Source: Anoplolepis gracilipes
Taxonomy: Eukaryota; Arthropoda; Insecta; Hymenoptera; Formicidae
Direction of reading: 5' to 3'
Assembly: GCF_047496725.1 (NCBI RefSeq)
Contig: NC_132984.1
Location: forward strand, 5,653,001-5,717,000
DNA: 64,000 nucleotides
Shown here: in pieces, positions 62,599-64,000 of the stretch
How positions within the stretch are numbered: the first letter of the stretch is position 1
Layout: each line of letters begins with the position of its first letter
The notes under the pieces: model-generated
Seen by the model: only the letters and a program-made list of their open reading frames with translations
Told to the model about the DNA's origin: nothing
Databases searched by the model: none
Position numbers and translations under genes: made by a program

Positions 62599-63212
62599 TA
62601 TAGGGTAAACACGGGTAAGATGGCCATAGTTTTTTAAAATGCAAGAAACATACTTTTATTTTTGTTATTTTTTAATAATCATTTGTTGAATTTAATAATG
62701 TTTGACATATTATCTTCACTGAAGCTTAAATTACGTAATATTATCGAAATTAATAGGAAAATATTTAATAGAAATTTTATCAAAATAGTACAACATAAGC
62801 ATTGGCCATCTTACCCAACTTTTAAGGAAAAGATGACCATAGTGACAGAAAGATGGCCATAATATTTATAAAAAATAGTGGAAACAAAAATAAAAATTAT
62901 AGGTCACATAACAATTTACATATCTTTATAATATGTCTAACGTCAATTATGATAACTAAACTCTAATTTATTCGACGTTATAACAGTTTTTAGTGGACAA
63001 ATGAAAAACTTAGCGGGTAGTCAAAAGTAAAAATATGATATAAAATTCATAATATTTTTATTTTATTTCGAACAATGTATGCACATAAACTACTGTAAAT
63101 ATCGATTATCTTTGATAATGACTAAAAAAGCGCACTATGTAGCGATTATTGAAAAAATTACAGCCTATAGCCATCTTTTCCGTATGGCGATCATACTCTA
63201 ATTTACCCTATA
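62599..63212. mobile_element. MITE with TATAGGGTAAA ends
   Basis: TATAGGGTAAACACGGGTAA opens and TAATTTACCCTATA closes the element, with GATGGCCAT/ATGGCGATC phrases near both ends. TA is the likely target. The 66-codon ORF inside is not a gene. Confidence 0.65.
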
Positions 63213-63614
63213 AAATATTTATTGCGCTCTTAAAATAAAAATTGCGTACCAAATCACTGCAATTACATAATTATGATGGAAATAAAATAGGTGAGTTAAA
63301 ATCAGACCTATGTGTGTTTTCTATTTTAAATATTTATTAAAAATATTTAATTATATTTTAAATATTATTAAACTGAAATTTTTATTATACAATTTTAAAA
63401 CAAGTTTTTTATAAAATAAAATGTTATCAAATACCTATATCGCTGCCAGATGTAATATATGGGCGAGAAGTTAAATCGGGGGTTAAAATGGTATTATCCC
63501 TGATGTCTTCATGATTCGGGATATTTATTTTTTTCAAATTAATTATCTAAATTGGTCTTCCATAGAGCATAATTTTTGTTGCAATAAATGGTTCAAACTC
63601 AAACGTGTCGACTT

Positions 63615-64000
63615 TGTTACGTCCAGGCCCGTAGAGAGGATGGGTCAGAGGAAGGGCGTAACAAGAACTGTTCCGATGTCAAAAGTCTTATCGACGAGTG
63701 ACTCGGTCGAGCGAGCTGCAGGTTAGCAAACAGGTAAACGACGGGTGTCGTTATTACTCTGTTATGCGAACGCTTTCTCGGTGGTCCCTTTTTGGTAAGA
63801 GAATCGAATCTTTTTTACGCAAGACGGGACCAAGTGTGATCTTTCGCGTGGAGAGAGTGAGGGAGTTAAATAAATTTACCGATCATTTAATATTTAATTT
63901 AACATTTATTCAATTAATTCCTAACGTTGTACATATAATCTTATTGATATCGGCCTTCAAATTATTTGTATGAGCGTGTGTGTGTGTTTGTGTGTGTGGA
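63615..64000 (-). mobile_element. Second copy of the LTR, reverse orientation, cut by window edge
   Basis: It begins TGTTACGTCCAGGCCCGTAG and is the reverse complement of about 39000-39384 with few differences. The rest lies beyond base 64000, so solo or full-length status is unknown. Confidence 0.85.

Noticed and set aside
1..64000. tRNA, rRNA, CRISPR arrays, bacterial operons, viral genes
   Set aside because: None seen; the window is eukaryotic nuclear DNA. Short direct repeats are microsatellites or transposon ends.

Overview
The window is very AT-rich eukaryotic DNA with spliced genes (GT-AG introns), many microsatellites and dense transposon debris. The fatty acyl-CoA reductase, desaturase, fatty acid synthase and F-box/YccV proteins are insect-like, and their local sequence style suggests a hymenopteran, probably an ant. 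That assignment is inferred from protein style, not from a search.

Layout: (1) 1-20 kb holds two tandem fatty acyl-CoA reductase (FAR) genes on the minus strand. Copy A (exons 1-4, 437-1949) runs off the left edge. Copy B is complete in nine exons (9464-15974, 494 codons). Exons 1-4 plus about 3.2 kb of upstream DNA are a near-identical segmental duplication (1-5152 versus 14026-19199). (2) 21.1-22.5 kb (+) is a decayed acyl-CoA desaturase pseudogene, with the tail of a second copy at 23.8 kb. (3) 27.7-31.2 kb (-) is an eight-exon FBXO21-like gene; its first exon has an inverted broken copy at 33.2-33.8 kb. (4) 35-39.4 kb is mobile DNA: a TTAA-flanked element, a Penelope-like fragment and a 1.76 kb solo LTR with a 4-bp target duplication. 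(5) 42.4-55.5 kb (-) is a complete 19-exon type I fatty acid synthase (2,374 codons, reading frame closed across all splice junctions). Its last exons are also present as a degenerate downstream copy lying between inverted-repeat arms. (6) 58.6-59.9 kb (+) is a small three-exon candidate gene I cannot name. (7) 62-64 kb holds a broken ORF, a MITE and the edge of a second LTR.

FAS makes long-chain acyl chains, desaturases add double bonds, and FARs reduce acyl-CoAs to alcohols or aldehydes, so the region carries three steps of insect cuticular-lipid and pheromone-type metabolism. Turnover (tandem gain, pseudogenisation, exon duplication) is visible at each of them. Exon boundaries were read by eye from reading frame, splice consensus and family knowledge; no computation was run.
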